A DNA stretch of 61,324 bases from Acidobacteriota bacterium (GTDB lineage Bacteria; Acidobacteriota; Terriglobia; Terriglobales; Acidobacteriaceae): positions 131,280 through 192,603 of the forward strand of contig QIBA01000034.1 of NCBI GenBank assembly GCA_003225175.1, in the 5' to 3' direction. Below, piece after piece: positions 17,089-25,899 of this stretch (the first letter of the stretch is position 1; each line of letters opens with the position of its first letter). Made by a program: the position numbers and the translations under genes. The notes below the pieces were generated by a model that worked only from the letters and a program-made list of their open reading frames with translations, had not been told where the DNA came from and did no database searches.

Positions 17089-18207
17089 ATGACCGCCAGC
17101 ACCGTCCCATCCATGCCCGCGGCGTCCCAGAGCTTCGCCAACATCCAAGTAATGCAGCTCACCACCGCATACTGGACATCGCGGTGCGTGCACGTGGTTG
17201 CCGAATTGGGAGTGGCTGATCACATCGGCGACTTGCCGCAATCCACTGAATCTCTGGCGAAAGCCAGCGGAATCCGCCCGGATGCGCTGCATCGAGTGCT
17301 GCGTCTGCTGGCCTCAGTCGGGATCTTCGAATGGAAAGACAATGCCTGGCATCACAATGAGGCATCACGCTTCCTGCGGTCGGACCATCCTGCCTCTCTG
17401 CGTGACTATGTGCGCATGCTGGGTTTGCCGGTCTTCTGGAGCGCGTTCGAAGAACTGGAACATTCGTTGCGCACCGGCGAATCCGCATTCGCAAAACGGC
17501 ACGCAGGCGGTGTATTCACCTATCTCGCGGAGCATTCAGAGGAATGTCACATTTTCGACGCGGCGATGAGCTCGAAATCACACCGCGACATTGCGGCGAT
17601 CTTGCCGGTGTACGATTTCTCCCAATTCGCGACTATTAGCGACATCGCCGGCGGACGCGGACACCTGCTGCGTGCCATTCTCAGGACCTCGCCGACGACT
17701 CAGGGAATTCTTTTCGATCAGCCGCACGTTGTGGCGGAGGTAGTGCCGGAAAGAGGCGAGAAGCTGGAAGTGGTCAGCGGCGATTTTTTCTCCGACTGCA
17801 TGCCTAGGGCTGATGCCTACTTGCTGATGAATATCATCCACGACTGGCGCGATGCGGACTCCATCAAAATCCTGTCCGCGATTCGTCGCGATATGCCGCC
17901 GCACGCCAGGGTGCTGCTCATCGAAACTGTGGTTCCGTCCACGCCAGGACCACACCTCTCCAAGGAGCTCGACATAGCAATGATGGTTCTTCCTGGCGGC
18001 AAGGAGCGGACTGAAGAAGAGTATGCCGAATTGGCTGCAAAATGTTTCCTTCGATTAAAGCGGGTGGTAGAAACTATGGGCCCTATTCCATTCTGGAGCT
18101 GGTCGCCATTTAACCAAGGTACCAAAGGAGACATCCTGGGAGCCCCCGGATTTGGCGACTCTGAGCTTTGGTTATTTAAGAGTGTCATCGGGGGTCTAAG
18201 ACTCTAA
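17089..18207 (+). CDS. SAM-dependent O-methyltransferase (plant/polyketide type), C-terminus frameshifted
   Basis: 372 residues. An N-terminal winged-helix dimerisation domain (MQLTTAYWTSRCVHVVAELG, IRPDALHRVLRLLASVGIF) precedes a Rossmann methyltransferase domain with the SAM motif ISDIAGGRGHLL, FDQPHVVAEV, VSGDFFSDCMPRADAYLL, the catalytic His in NIIHDWRDAD and RVLLIETVVP. This is the COMT/hydroxyneurosporene-methyltransferase class; the acceptor is unknown. The ATG at 17089 follows CAGGAG at good spacing. Near 18087 one missing base in ATTCC would explain why the expected ending (SILELVAI, stop at 18111) is replaced by an unrelated tail of about 38 residues. Confidence 0.85.
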   Translation: MTASTVPSMPAASQSFANIQVMQLTTAYWTSRCVHVVAELGVADHIGDLPQSTESLAKASGIRPDALHRVLRLLASVGIFEWKDNAWHHNEASRFLRSDHPASLRDYVRMLGLPVFWSAFEELEHSLRTGESAFAKRHAGGVFTYLAEHSEECHIFDAAMSSKSHRDIAAILPVYDFSQFATISDIAGGRGHLLRAILRTSPTTQGILFDQPHVVAEVVPERGEKLEVVSGDFFSDCMPRADAYLLMNIIHDWRDADSIKILSAIRRDMPPHARVLLIETVVPSTPGPHLSKELDIAMMVLPGGKERTEEEYAELAAKCFLRLKRVVETMGPIPFWSWSPFNQGTKGDILGAPGFGDSELWLFKSVIGGLRL

Positions 18208-18644
18208 AGATTGTCATTCTGAGGCCCGATGCTCCGCCTTGGAATTTTCAGTTTTTATTGTGAGGCCACGATGGCGTCGACTTCTGCCTTCGGCCGTCGG
18301 GGAAAAAGAGTCTGACGTCCCCAATGTTCACTCAGGTCCCGCCACCGTGGTTTTGCAGAAGAAGGCCTCAGGATGAGAGGCTTTAAAGATGCCGACTCAG
18401 ATGACGGCTTCAAAAAACACCATTTGGTCCCGCCTCCATCAGCAACACTCTTGACAGCGGTCTTGGGCCAGGCTTGCTCCGATTCTGATGCCGCCTTCAG
18501 ACGGCTCTCACATACACCCAGTCGTCGGGATAGTCATGCACGTAAGAGTCACGTTTTCTTCAGGATAGCCGCCCCTGTCGGTTCTTACACTTTCGTTCGT
18601 TGCTTCCCTGCGATAAGTGCTCTACGTTGGTAGTGTCGTCGGCC
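18208..18644. other. Intergenic stretch, nothing supported
   Basis: 437 bp without a convincing ORF, promoter or terminator. A TTGACA occurs near 18451 but no -10 box is at the right distance. Confidence 0.5.
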
Positions 18645-19100
18645 ATGGTGAATCCAGAAGAACTGCAACAAATTGCCGCTGAGCAAGTGGATCGGCGCCG
18701 GGACCCCCGGCTGAATCAGCCGGCGGGAGTAACCGTTCGGGTTGAGCAACAGGACGGAGGCGGCGAATTCCAAGCCGTTCTCGTGAACGCTAGTGATGGG
18801 GGATTTGCGATCCGGCATTGGCGGAGGGATCTGCTGGTCGGACAGAAGGTTCGCATTTCCTATCCTTCGCGAGATGAAATCGCGGCTTGCGTGATTTGGA
18901 ACTGGGCCGTCGGGCCAGTGGTGATTTCAGGTCTGTGCCGGGAATCTGCAGTAGGTGCGTTCGGCGCAAACTTTCCTGGAATGCAGCGTGCGAACGGAGG
19001 ATTTGCCGACTCGAACTCCCGTCTTCAGGCGTGGGCATGGGCGGCGTTAACTGGGCTTATGGCTGCCGCTGCCTGGTATTTGCGTGACAAAATTTTATGA
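18645..19100 (+). CDS. PilZ-like domain protein with C-terminal membrane anchor
   Basis: 151 residues. PilZ-type signatures: basic RRRDPRLNQPAGVTVRV at the start and the turn VNASDGGFAIRHW about 30 residues later, equivalent to RxxxR and (D/N)xSxxG motifs that bind cyclic di-GMP. A C-terminal hydrophobic stretch AWAALTGLMAAAAWYL followed by RDKIL is a probable membrane anchor. Expected role: c-di-GMP-responsive adaptor at the membrane; the target is unknown. The ATG at 18645 starts just before the domain. It is followed 18 bp later by a second PilZ-like gene. Confidence 0.75.
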   Translation: MVNPEELQQIAAEQVDRRRDPRLNQPAGVTVRVEQQDGGGEFQAVLVNASDGGFAIRHWRRDLLVGQKVRISYPSRDEIAACVIWNWAVGPVVISGLCRESAVGAFGANFPGMQRANGGFADSNSRLQAWAWAALTGLMAAAAWYLRDKIL

Positions 19101-19118
19101 GCGTGGAGCGTGCTCCGT

Positions 19119-19460
19119 ATGCATGAAATGAAGCGACGATATCCCCGCTATCCCCTCGACAAGCCTCTCACCGCATATCGGCTTTACGAAGAGATGAGGG
19201 TCGGTATTCGCGGCCGTTGGCAGCAGTTTGGAGAAGGCGGCATGGGAGCACAGATGTCGGAGCAGTTGCGCTCCGGCGAGGTGGTACAGATGGAGCTCTC
19301 GCCGTCACTCAAGGTGTACGCCGCGGTGCGGTACAGCCGCGCCTTTTATCACGGCTTCGAATTCGTGCTCCTGAAGGATCGGCAGAAGGCTGAACTTGCG
19401 CGGCTCAGTCGGGAGATGGGCGACAAGACTGCTGCACAGGCTGCGCCGAAGCCATCGTAG
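19119..19460 (+). CDS. Small PilZ-like domain protein
   Basis: 113 residues, essentially one domain: KRRYPRYPLDKPLTAYRL supplies the basic RxxxR-like element, GRWQQFGEGGMGAQM the Gly-rich turn, and RSGEVVQMELSPSLKVYAAV plus YHGFEFVLL the remaining barrel strands. The second motif reads GEGGMG in place of the usual (D/N)xSxxG, a variation common in environmental PilZ proteins. The ATG at 19119 has GGAG about 10 nt upstream; a GTG at 19110 is an alternative. Likely co-transcribed with the anchored PilZ-like gene before it. Confidence 0.75.
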   Translation: MHEMKRRYPRYPLDKPLTAYRLYEEMRVGIRGRWQQFGEGGMGAQMSEQLRSGEVVQMELSPSLKVYAAVRYSRAFYHGFEFVLLKDRQKAELARLSREMGDKTAAQAAPKPS

Positions 19461-19525
19461 AGCTGCAAAGAAAAAATCGCGCAGGAAATGCGGCGGTCCT
19501 TTACTTCCCTACTTAGCTCTCTTTC

Positions 19526-20086
19526 TTATCGCCAGCCGTCATTTTTGGGATCTAGCCATGAAGCTAGGGAGCTGGATGGCACTGCATCGTCGGGATGTAT
19601 TCGATTCCAGTCTGCGCGTACTTCCTTGTTCCATCGCCTCATGTCGTGTACGAAATTGGCGTTCATGAAGACACGATCGCATGCGTTGCCGGCGGACTGC
19701 CATTGCGTGCCGTCGGAAAAGAGCACTCGGCTTACCTGGACTTCTACTCCGCGCATGTTTCGCCACCTCGAACCAAAGTACTTCTCCTGATCCTTTGTCG
19801 GCTTAACTACGAGCCCGCCAGAACCGGGTGTGGTTTCCCAGGCGGAGTAGTAGATATCGGCGGCTCGGTACTTGGCTCCGGCGCTATCCAGCACGAACAG
19901 CCGGAACTGAGTTCCAGAGACGATCTTGCTTGATTGATTCGTGAACCAGAGAACGATGTGATCGCCGCTCTGCAATCGAACGTCGGTGCCGGCCACGGAG
20001 ACTACTACCGGACAGGCGGGCGACGTGATTGCATTCTGAGCAACGCCAGAAGCACACAAAAAAAGTAGCACCGCCAGAGATTTCAT
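19526..20086 (-). CDS. Secreted protein of unknown function
   Basis: 186 residues with a clean signal peptide (MKSLAVLLFLCASGVAQ). The mature part is predicted beta-rich, with HIVLWFTNQSSKIVSGTQFR and FRLFVLDSAGAKYRAADIYY, resembling small immunoglobulin-like secreted domains found in this phylum; I cannot name a family. Two Cys residues (in ACPVVV and NACDRV) may form a disulfide. AAGGA precedes the ATG at 20086. Convergent with the PilZ-like pair. Confidence 0.7.
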   Translation of the reverse strand: MKSLAVLLFLCASGVAQNAITSPACPVVVSVAGTDVRLQSGDHIVLWFTNQSSKIVSGTQFRLFVLDSAGAKYRAADIYYSAWETTPGSGGLVVKPTKDQEKYFGSRWRNMRGVEVQVSRVLFSDGTQWQSAGNACDRVFMNANFVHDMRRWNKEVRADWNRIHPDDAVPSSSLASWLDPKNDGWR

Positions 20087-20243
20087 AGAGTCCTTGACCA
20101 GACGCACTTGGGTAGGTATTAGTCAGGTTCTCAGCAATGCCGCTGGCAAGCAACATTACGCTCGTACACGCCGGTAACTTGTTCTCTCGAGAATCCTGTG
20201 AGCCGGTCGGAGCCATTGGCAGGGCAACTGCTGGGAATCGCGA

Positions 20244-21165
20244 TTAGATCGATCTCGCCGCAAATTCTTTGGCAGGCGACAAAGCCAGGAGCTGCTTTTC
20301 TGGCGGAAACGATTCGGGTTTTAACACCGTAACTTCTTGCGGGGAGACTCTCGTTTCGTAGGCACGCACAAACCTGTCGAGCGCAAGTTCGGTCGTTACA
20401 GGAAGCGCAATTGACGCGATTAGAATTCCTCTCCTCACTCGCTCTTGGCCGGCGTTGCCACTGGCATCGCAACCTATGAAGGCAAGATGAGCCCATCTTC
20501 CGCCTTCTTCTGCGAACGCCTTCTTTGCGCCGAGCGCCATATCGTCGTTCTGCGAGCAGACGAGATCAAGATGCGTCTGCTTTGACGTTGCTAGCCGCAG
20601 TCATAACTTTACAGCGTGATATCCGCTTTCTTCGGTGAAGCGTCCACGCAACATTCGTAGCTGAACGTTTGCCGGCCTCGCGCGTTCTATGCCAATCGTC
20701 CGCTGTTCTGCCGAGAAAGCTCCCGACGACCCTTGGATATAGAGAATCATTCCGCCTTGAGGCAGAAGACTGGCGATTTGGCGAGCCTGGATGCGCCGAC
20801 TTCCCTCCTGATCGATGGTGATGCAGAAGGTTGGGACTTTCCCATTCACGCGCAGCTCCGTCAGGTAATCGACGTCCCTGTTGACGACAGCCCACTCAAT
20901 TCCATGTGACACTGCTGTACGCGCGACTTGAGATAGTCCTGTGCTGTGCCACAGGATGGCAGATGATCGCGTCAGGTCGCGCTTCAGGCGGGGATTGAAT
21001 CGCGTCGAGCAGTTGCTGGCTTTGGTTGATGGCGTCGCCGTCAGCGAAAATGATAGTTCCTTCAATGCTCAGGCGCTCCGCCATTTGTGTCACCGCGCGG
21101 GCTTGCTCGCGTTGATATTCGTTCTCGTTGTTAACCAGCGAGACCAGGACTTTGAGTTTCTTCAT
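20244..21165 (-). pseudogene. Frameshifted periplasmic-binding-protein-like (sugar-binding domain) gene
   Basis: Three frames carry consecutive parts of one type I periplasmic-binding-protein fold. 21165 to about 20950: MKKLKVLVSLVNNENEYQRE, FADGDAINQSQQLLDAIQS. About 20950-20601: EWAVVNRDVDYLTELR, SLLPQGGMILYIQGSSGAFS, AEQRTIGIERARPANVQLR. About 20590-20244: DMALGAKKAFAEEGGRWAHL, AFIGCDASGNAGQERVRRG. There is no signal peptide in front of the first strand, so the parent protein was probably a cytoplasmic ribose/LacI-like sensor domain and not an ABC-transporter receptor. Two frameshifts (about 20945 and 20600) disrupt it. Confidence 0.75.
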
Positions 21166-21300
21166 GAAGTCATTCCAGGTAGTGGAATGATAGGGCAGGA
21201 ATCTGCGGGAAAGAAGGTTACTGCCGGGGAACGATTCCTAAAGGGAAGTTGATGACATCGACCTTTGGTACCTGAAGCTAAACCTTGCTTGCGTTGGCGA

Positions 21301-21810
21301 TTAAGAAGCCGCTGCCTCGGCGCGACCTAGAATGCGCCGCACCTGATCGATATGATTAATGTCGTGGCCAGCCATGTGTCGCGCGAGATCGGCAACAGTG
21401 ATCTTGCCCCGCTCGGCGTGGATTCCATACTTTTGCCAGTCTTCCGAGTTGAGCTTCGCCAGCATGCGTAAGTTGGCAGCACGCAGTAGTCGGAATAATT
21501 CAAGCGCCTCACTGGGATTCCACGATGCGTAGTCCCCAAGTCGGGCCCACTGATCCTGATCGAATGAGGCGAGATCACAACCGCAGTGCTCGATCATCTG
21601 GCGGTAGCGCCAGGCGGTCGCGATTTCATCGTCGGCGAGGTGCACGAGGATTTCTCCTATTGACCATTTTCCCGGAGCCGGACGCGCGCGCAGCTCGGTG
21701 TCTGCTGCGCCTTTAATTAGATTCATCAGAATGATCGGCGCTTGCTCCTGCATAGCGAGGGGATCGTTGCCCTCAGTGTAGCTGTCGAGGTGTTGTTGGT
21801 ACTCAGTCAT
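21301..21810 (-). CDS. DinB-family metalloprotein
   Basis: 169 residues with the four-helix DinB/YfiT pattern: APGKWSIGEILVHLADDEI gives the first metal-ligand His, and HMAGHDINHIDQVRRIL gives the paired His residues near the C-terminus. Proteins of this superfamily bind a divalent metal; some are thiol transferases, most are uncharacterised. Cytoplasmic, no signal. Start ATG 21810. It stands alone between the frameshifted sugar-binding gene and a PilZ-like gene on the same strand. Confidence 0.85.
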   Translation of the reverse strand: MTEYQQHLDSYTEGNDPLAMQEQAPIILMNLIKGAADTELRARPAPGKWSIGEILVHLADDEIATAWRYRQMIEHCGCDLASFDQDQWARLGDYASWNPSEALELFRLLRAANLRMLAKLNSEDWQKYGIHAERGKITVADLARHMAGHDINHIDQVRRILGRAEAAAS

Positions 21811-21903
21811 GGCGGCTTGGAGCGCAGATCATTCTACCCAACCGGACGAATCGACAGACCCGGGATGCGGAGCCGGAGGTGATCAGATGTGAATGACTTC
21901 TGT

Positions 21904-22230
21904 TTAGGCGAGCTTGCCGCGAAGATCATCATCCCAGATGAACTTTTCGGGCTCGAGGCTTTCGACGCCGATCTGGCCGTCCTGTTCAGATCCTGATTTG
22001 CCGATCCAAACCACCTTGAATTTCGCGCGCCGTGTATGGCGTGCGATCCAGAGAATGTCGCCCTCGCTGACCCCGTCGATCTTCATGAGCTTGGCACCTC
22101 GTCCAGAGACTTCGCAAGTACATGCGGCCCGAACCTTTGTAGGCTCATCGTGCGGCGAGATCTTCACAGGAAGGACAACGGTTACGCGATTGTCTCTGCG
22201 CATCTGCGCGAGGGATGGGCCCAAGGACAT
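21904..22230 (-). CDS. Small PilZ-like protein
   Basis: 108 residues. The pattern RRDNRVTVVLPVKIS..., then ACTCEVSGRGAKLMKIDGV, GDILWIARHTRRAKFKVVWI and a closing GQIGVESLEPEKFIW fits the single-domain PilZ-like proteins common in Acidobacteriota. The second motif is EVSGRG, close to (D/N)xSxxG. The canonical Arg pair is reduced to RRDNR. Start ATG 22230 or 22203. Third PilZ-like gene within 3.6 kb. Confidence 0.65.
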   Translation of the reverse strand: MSLGPSLAQMRRDNRVTVVLPVKISPHDEPTKVRAACTCEVSGRGAKLMKIDGVSEGDILWIARHTRRAKFKVVWIGKSGSEQDGQIGVESLEPEKFIWDDDLRGKLA

Positions 22231-22521
22231 CCAGCTTGACTCCGGGACGGGATTTTTTTCAAGCGAGCCTCTCTATTAGGCCTCAATCGCGACTACCCGT
22301 CGAGGTTTCATAGGTAATTTGAGGGCTGTTACTTCCGGATATACCTGTCATTTTCGGCGTGCAACTCTGCCGGCATTTTGGGACTCCTTAAGCGTCAGGC
22401 CATGCCTAGGTGTTCCGTGCCTTAATCTGTGTTGCGCTTTAGTTTTCAACGATCTACGTAGGTATTGAGGCCTAGTGTAAGGGCTTCGGTCGATCAAAAT
22501 TAACCTAAGCAGAACGTAATC
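22231..22521. other. Leader region of the six-hairpin lipoprotein gene
   Basis: About 290 bp between divergent genes. No ORF or clear promoter. It leads into the ribosome-site hairpin at 22522-22556. Confidence 0.4.
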
Positions 22522-22556
22522 TGAGCCTCACGTCGGAACCCCGACTTGGAGGCTCA
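22522..22556 (+). promoter_or_regulatory. Hairpin that sequesters the ribosome binding site
   Basis: Outer stem TGAGCCTC (22522-22529) pairs perfectly with GAGGCTCA (22549-22556); inner stem GTCGG / CCGAC (22532-22536, 22541-22545) with loop AACC. The GGAGG ribosome site (22548-22552) lies inside the 3' strand, and the TTG start is at 22558, one nucleotide after the stem. Such a fold should limit translation unless opened. Confidence 0.6.
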
Positions 22557-22557
22557 T

Positions 22558-23808
22558 TTGCGGTTTTCTCGCAAGGCGGAAGGCTGGTTCTTCGCGATTT
22601 TATTCGGGATGTTAGGAATTGCAGGCTGCGGAGGCGGTGCTGGCATGAAGTCATCGCTGGTATCCACAATACCTTCCACGTCCGTGGGTTCGGGAAGCGG
22701 TTCAACTCCTTCGGCGACTCCCACTCCCACTCCGACTCCAACCCCAACCCCCACGCCGACTCCAACCCCCATGCCGACTCCAACCCCCGCTCCGAGTCCG
22801 ACCCCGGACTCTTCATTTCGGGCAAACTTAAGTGCCACGGGTCAATGGATGAGATCAAGTTCCGTCGCTGCGAGCGGAGCAATCCTTTATGGGGCGTCGC
22901 AGATCAACCCGTACTACAGCAATCTGGCCGCGATTGGCCTGACGCATGATCCTGCCGGCTACGGGACAGTCCAGCGGTGGATGCAGTGGTATATCAATCA
23001 CTTAAACTGGCCAGACAAATGGGGACTCTACGGCACAACTTATGATTACGACTACAACAATGGAGTCGAGACCTCAAGGGTGTACGCCGACTCGACCGAC
23101 TCGTATGCCGCCACTTTCCTTACGCTCGCCTGGACTTTTTACCAGACGGGCGATGCTGCTGCTCAAAATTACGTAAAGAGCATCGCGTCGCAGTTGGATT
23201 CCATTGGGGGAGTCTTGATCCAGACCCAGCAGAATGATGGCCTCACTTGGGCCAAGCCTGACTACCAGATCAAGTACTTAATGGACAACTGCGAGGCTTA
23301 TCGCGGACTGCGTGACCTTGCCGCGATATTCCAAAATGCGCTCGGCGATGCGAATAAAGCCACTTACTACAATGCAGCTGCCGATCACATGCTTCAAGGT
23401 ATTGAGAGCCTGTGGAGCAATGGCGCATGGGCAATGTATAAAGACAATGCCGGCAACCTGGTGGCTCCCAACATGGGAAAGTGGTATCCGGACGCCACGA
23501 GCCAGCTCTTCCCCGTCTTGGAAGGAGTAATCGCAGCAGCGGATTCGCGTTCTCAGCAAGCCTATACGAGTGTGAACAATGCTTGGCCGGGCTGGCCGTC
23601 GCTGTCGTACAACGCTCAGGATCCCTTTCCGTGGATTCTGGTGGGAGACGCAGCCATCATCATGGGTGACACCACCCGCGTTGCGACGTACATTCAGTCG
23701 ATCGAGACCAAATACGTAAAAAACGGATTTCCCTGGACGTGGTATTCGGCCGAGGCAGGCTGGTTCATGCGCTTGAACGCGTACGCCCTGGGCGCAAGAC
23801 CGTTGTAG
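22558..23808 (+). CDS. Lipoprotein with Pro-Thr linker and six-hairpin glycosidase-like domain
   Basis: 416 residues from a TTG start. Signal peptide and lipobox (LFGMLGIAGC) give a lipid anchor; a spacer of about 30 Thr-Pro units follows (22717-22806). The remaining 320 residues look like an (alpha/alpha)6 toroid: FRANLSATGQWMRSSSVAAS, GTVQRWMQWYINHLNWPDKW, DSTDSYAATFLTLAWTFYQT, IKYLMDNCEAYRGLRDLAAI, WYPDATSQLFPVLEGVIAA. The Trp/Tyr/Asp content and YADSTDSYAAT resemble six-hairpin glycosidases. No catalytic pair can be assigned, so it could be a hydrolase or a carbohydrate-binding relative, displayed on the outer membrane. Confidence 0.75.
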   Translation: MRFSRKAEGWFFAILFGMLGIAGCGGGAGMKSSLVSTIPSTSVGSGSGSTPSATPTPTPTPTPTPTPTPTPMPTPTPAPSPTPDSSFRANLSATGQWMRSSSVAASGAILYGASQINPYYSNLAAIGLTHDPAGYGTVQRWMQWYINHLNWPDKWGLYGTTYDYDYNNGVETSRVYADSTDSYAATFLTLAWTFYQTGDAAAQNYVKSIASQLDSIGGVLIQTQQNDGLTWAKPDYQIKYLMDNCEAYRGLRDLAAIFQNALGDANKATYYNAAADHMLQGIESLWSNGAWAMYKDNAGNLVAPNMGKWYPDATSQLFPVLEGVIAAADSRSQQAYTSVNNAWPGWPSLSYNAQDPFPWILVGDAAIIMGDTTRVATYIQSIETKYVKNGFPWTWYSAEAGWFMRLNAYALGARPL

Positions 23809-23932
23809 GAATCTAAGTACAAACCTTAGTTGGGTAATTGGGCAAAGCCCCGCGTGTAATAGATCGAAAAAACGCATAAAGTCCATTCTGCTGTTCAGGC
23901 AGAACTTGGGGGAGGGCTGCCGGGACTTCAAC

Positions 23933-23966
23933 AAAAGCCTCGCTTACAAAAGCGAGGCTTTTAGTT
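23933..23966. terminator. Bidirectional terminator
   Basis: Perfect 13-bp stem AAAAGCCTCGCTT / AAGCGAGGCTTTT (23933-23945, 23950-23962) with loop ACAA and flanking A and T tracts, between convergent genes. Confidence 0.9.
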
Positions 23967-23985
23967 TTAGTACAGCCATCTTTAT

Positions 23986-24750
23986 CTACTTCTGCGGAAT
24001 GACCGCTTTGCTCTGTACTGGTTGTTCGCCCACGGCGGTCGTTCGGAAAGTTCCCACCCCACCGACTGGCTGACCGTTCTCCGTCACCTGAAAATAGTAG
24101 CGAGTGCTGGGCGAGAGTCCATCCAGTTTGGCGTGGTGATTCTTGCCATCGCTGCCATCACTGCCCTGCGCCGTTTGGGAAAGATTGACGCGGTTTATTC
24201 CGTACTTTACTCCGGTGTTGCTGGCAGCACTGCTAGTCGACCACCCAATCATTGCACTGGAATCACTAACCGTCTCTGCGACTGGACCGTTGCTGATGGC
24301 ATTTGAGGAGGACGACTGCGAGCCCATCGGGGCAACTGAGCTCTGGCTCGAAGTGCCGCTTCCGTAAGTAGTTGGAGTTTGGGACGACTGGCTTGACTGA
24401 GTAGCGGAGGCAGCATTAGTTCCATTTTGGGATGACGTATCATCAAATCCGCTGTTCCCGGCCTTCACCATGGAAGAATTCGCCGAGGATGCCGCGGTTG
24501 AATCGCTCTGCGGCAGAGCACTGCTGGACTGACTTGCGGTATCCGTCGATGTCGGTGTGGATGAGCTGTTGCTTGGACTGGTATAGGACGTTGAACTATT
24601 TTGTGCAGTGCTGCTACTTGCCTGCGCTGTGTGCTTCTTCTTTGACTTGCTGGAGTTGCCAGTGGACGCGTCTGTCTGCGCCAGAGCAATGGCGCTCACC
24701 AGGATGAGGGCGCCCAAAACCGACAAGATCTTCTTCACTGCCGAATTCAT
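23986..24750 (-). CDS. Secreted Ser/Thr-rich protein with a C-terminal fibronectin III-like domain
   Basis: 254 residues. Signal peptide ILSVLGALILVSAIALAQT, then about 130 residues of Ser/Thr/Gln/Asn-rich low complexity, then a fibronectin type III-like domain (GPVAETVSDSSAMIGWSTSS, TGVKYGINRVNLSQTA, HHAKLDGLSPSTRYYFQVTE). The architecture suggests an extracellular stalk with an adhesive or substrate-binding head. AAGGAG lies before the ATG at 24750; the frame is open 32 codons further upstream but without similarity. Confidence 0.8.
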   Translation of the reverse strand: MNSAVKKILSVLGALILVSAIALAQTDASTGNSSKSKKKHTAQASSSTAQNSSTSYTSPSNSSSTPTSTDTASQSSSALPQSDSTAASSANSSMVKAGNSGFDDTSSQNGTNAASATQSSQSSQTPTTYGSGTSSQSSVAPMGSQSSSSNAISNGPVAETVSDSSAMIGWSTSSAASNTGVKYGINRVNLSQTAQGSDGSDGKNHHAKLDGLSPSTRYYFQVTENGQPVGGVGTFRTTAVGEQPVQSKAVIPQK

Positions 24751-25024
24751 ACCAAGGGTCTCCTTCACTCGAAAATTCAGAGTGGCGGGAGGTTGGATGC
24801 ATCCAGAGCAGTTCCGAGAGGTCAGGCCAGAATGGTCGAAATACACCCTGATAGTCGCGATCTCACGATCCTAGCTTCCACAAAACCAAGACCTCTGTTC
24901 CAGCATCCGAAACAGGTTAGCCCCTTGGCTTACACTCTGAAATCCAGTGAGTGATTACCTTTGAGCACTCCTCTGACGTGATCGGCCAGGCGTCTTGATG
25001 ACAGAAGCCCAATAGCTTATTGCG

Positions 25025-25660
25025 TCAAGGTAGAGTCTTAACGACAGCCGGGTGCAGCTCCCAGAGTGTGGTGACCCTCTCGCTGCCTCGAGCGAACCAG
25101 ACGGGATGCGCCTGATCTCTAAAAGCGACTCCGACGACCTCCACTTGGCCAGGCTGTGACAGCTCCTGATTCACATCAGTCACTGTAATTCCTCTTCGCT
25201 TTAGATCGACAAAGAGAGAGGCTCTTGGCTCGCAATATTCCATCGTGCCCGGAGTCTCGACGATCATGCGAGGTGCGCTCTTGTTTGGAGTTTCGGAGAT
25301 TTCCAAATGCAAATCGCAGTCACTGCTGCGAAAGAAAACTGTTTGCAGATAAGCTCTGGGAATCCGATAGAGAACAAGTTCCTTTCCGGTCCGTGCGCTA
25401 CGCGGGCCGGGCTCGAGTCCTTCCGGCCAGTGGAGTATTGTTTCGACACTGCTTTCCGCAGGCTCCATCGATGGCAGGGACCCATTCTTGAACTCTATGC
25501 GCCAGTCATCTTTTGTGATGTGAGTCGGCTTACACGCGCAGAGGGCAGCAGGATTCGTCGACTTTCCTATGCGTTTTCTTGGGCGTGCAGGGTCATTGCA
25601 CGACATCGAGAATAGTGCTGTGAGGATCAGCAACCCTCGAACCGCTAAGCGTCGGGGCAT
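25025..25660 (-). CDS. Putative lipoprotein of unknown function
   Basis: About 211 residues from ATG 25660. The leader RRLAVRGLLILTALFSMSC fits a lipoprotein signal with Cys21. The mature part has Cys pairs (ALCACKP, SSDCDLHLEI, EYCEPRA) and beta-rich segments (GQVEVVGVAFRDQAHPVWFA). I recognise no family. An upstream ATG at 25735 is possible but would hide the signal peptide. No strong ribosome binding site. Confidence 0.65.
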   Translation of the reverse strand: MPRRLAVRGLLILTALFSMSCNDPARPRKRIGKSTNPAALCACKPTHITKDDWRIEFKNGSLPSMEPAESSVETILHWPEGLEPGPRSARTGKELVLYRIPRAYLQTVFFRSSDCDLHLEISETPNKSAPRMIVETPGTMEYCEPRASLFVDLKRRGITVTDVNQELSQPGQVEVVGVAFRDQAHPVWFARGSERVTTLWELHPAVVKTLP

Positions 25661-25899
25661 GTCAAAGAGCGCAGTGTAACATTCTGAGCTGACTCGAAAC
25701 CGAACTCCTGCTGGGTAGGCGAACAGAATATCCAAGTACCCTAGTAATTCACACCTCGATCACGAAAACGCGGTATCCTTCGCTCATCGACCTCCGTTCC
25801 CAATCTCCAAACCTGCTCGAAGACGAGCGCAAAGAGTTTCGGGCCAGCCTGCCACAGAACCCTGGCACACTGTGGAGGAACTTCACCGGACGCATAGCG

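Noticed and set aside
22554-22838. Minus-strand Gly-Val repeat frame
   Set aside because: Antisense of the Thr-Pro linker of the lipoprotein gene; repeat composition keeps it open.
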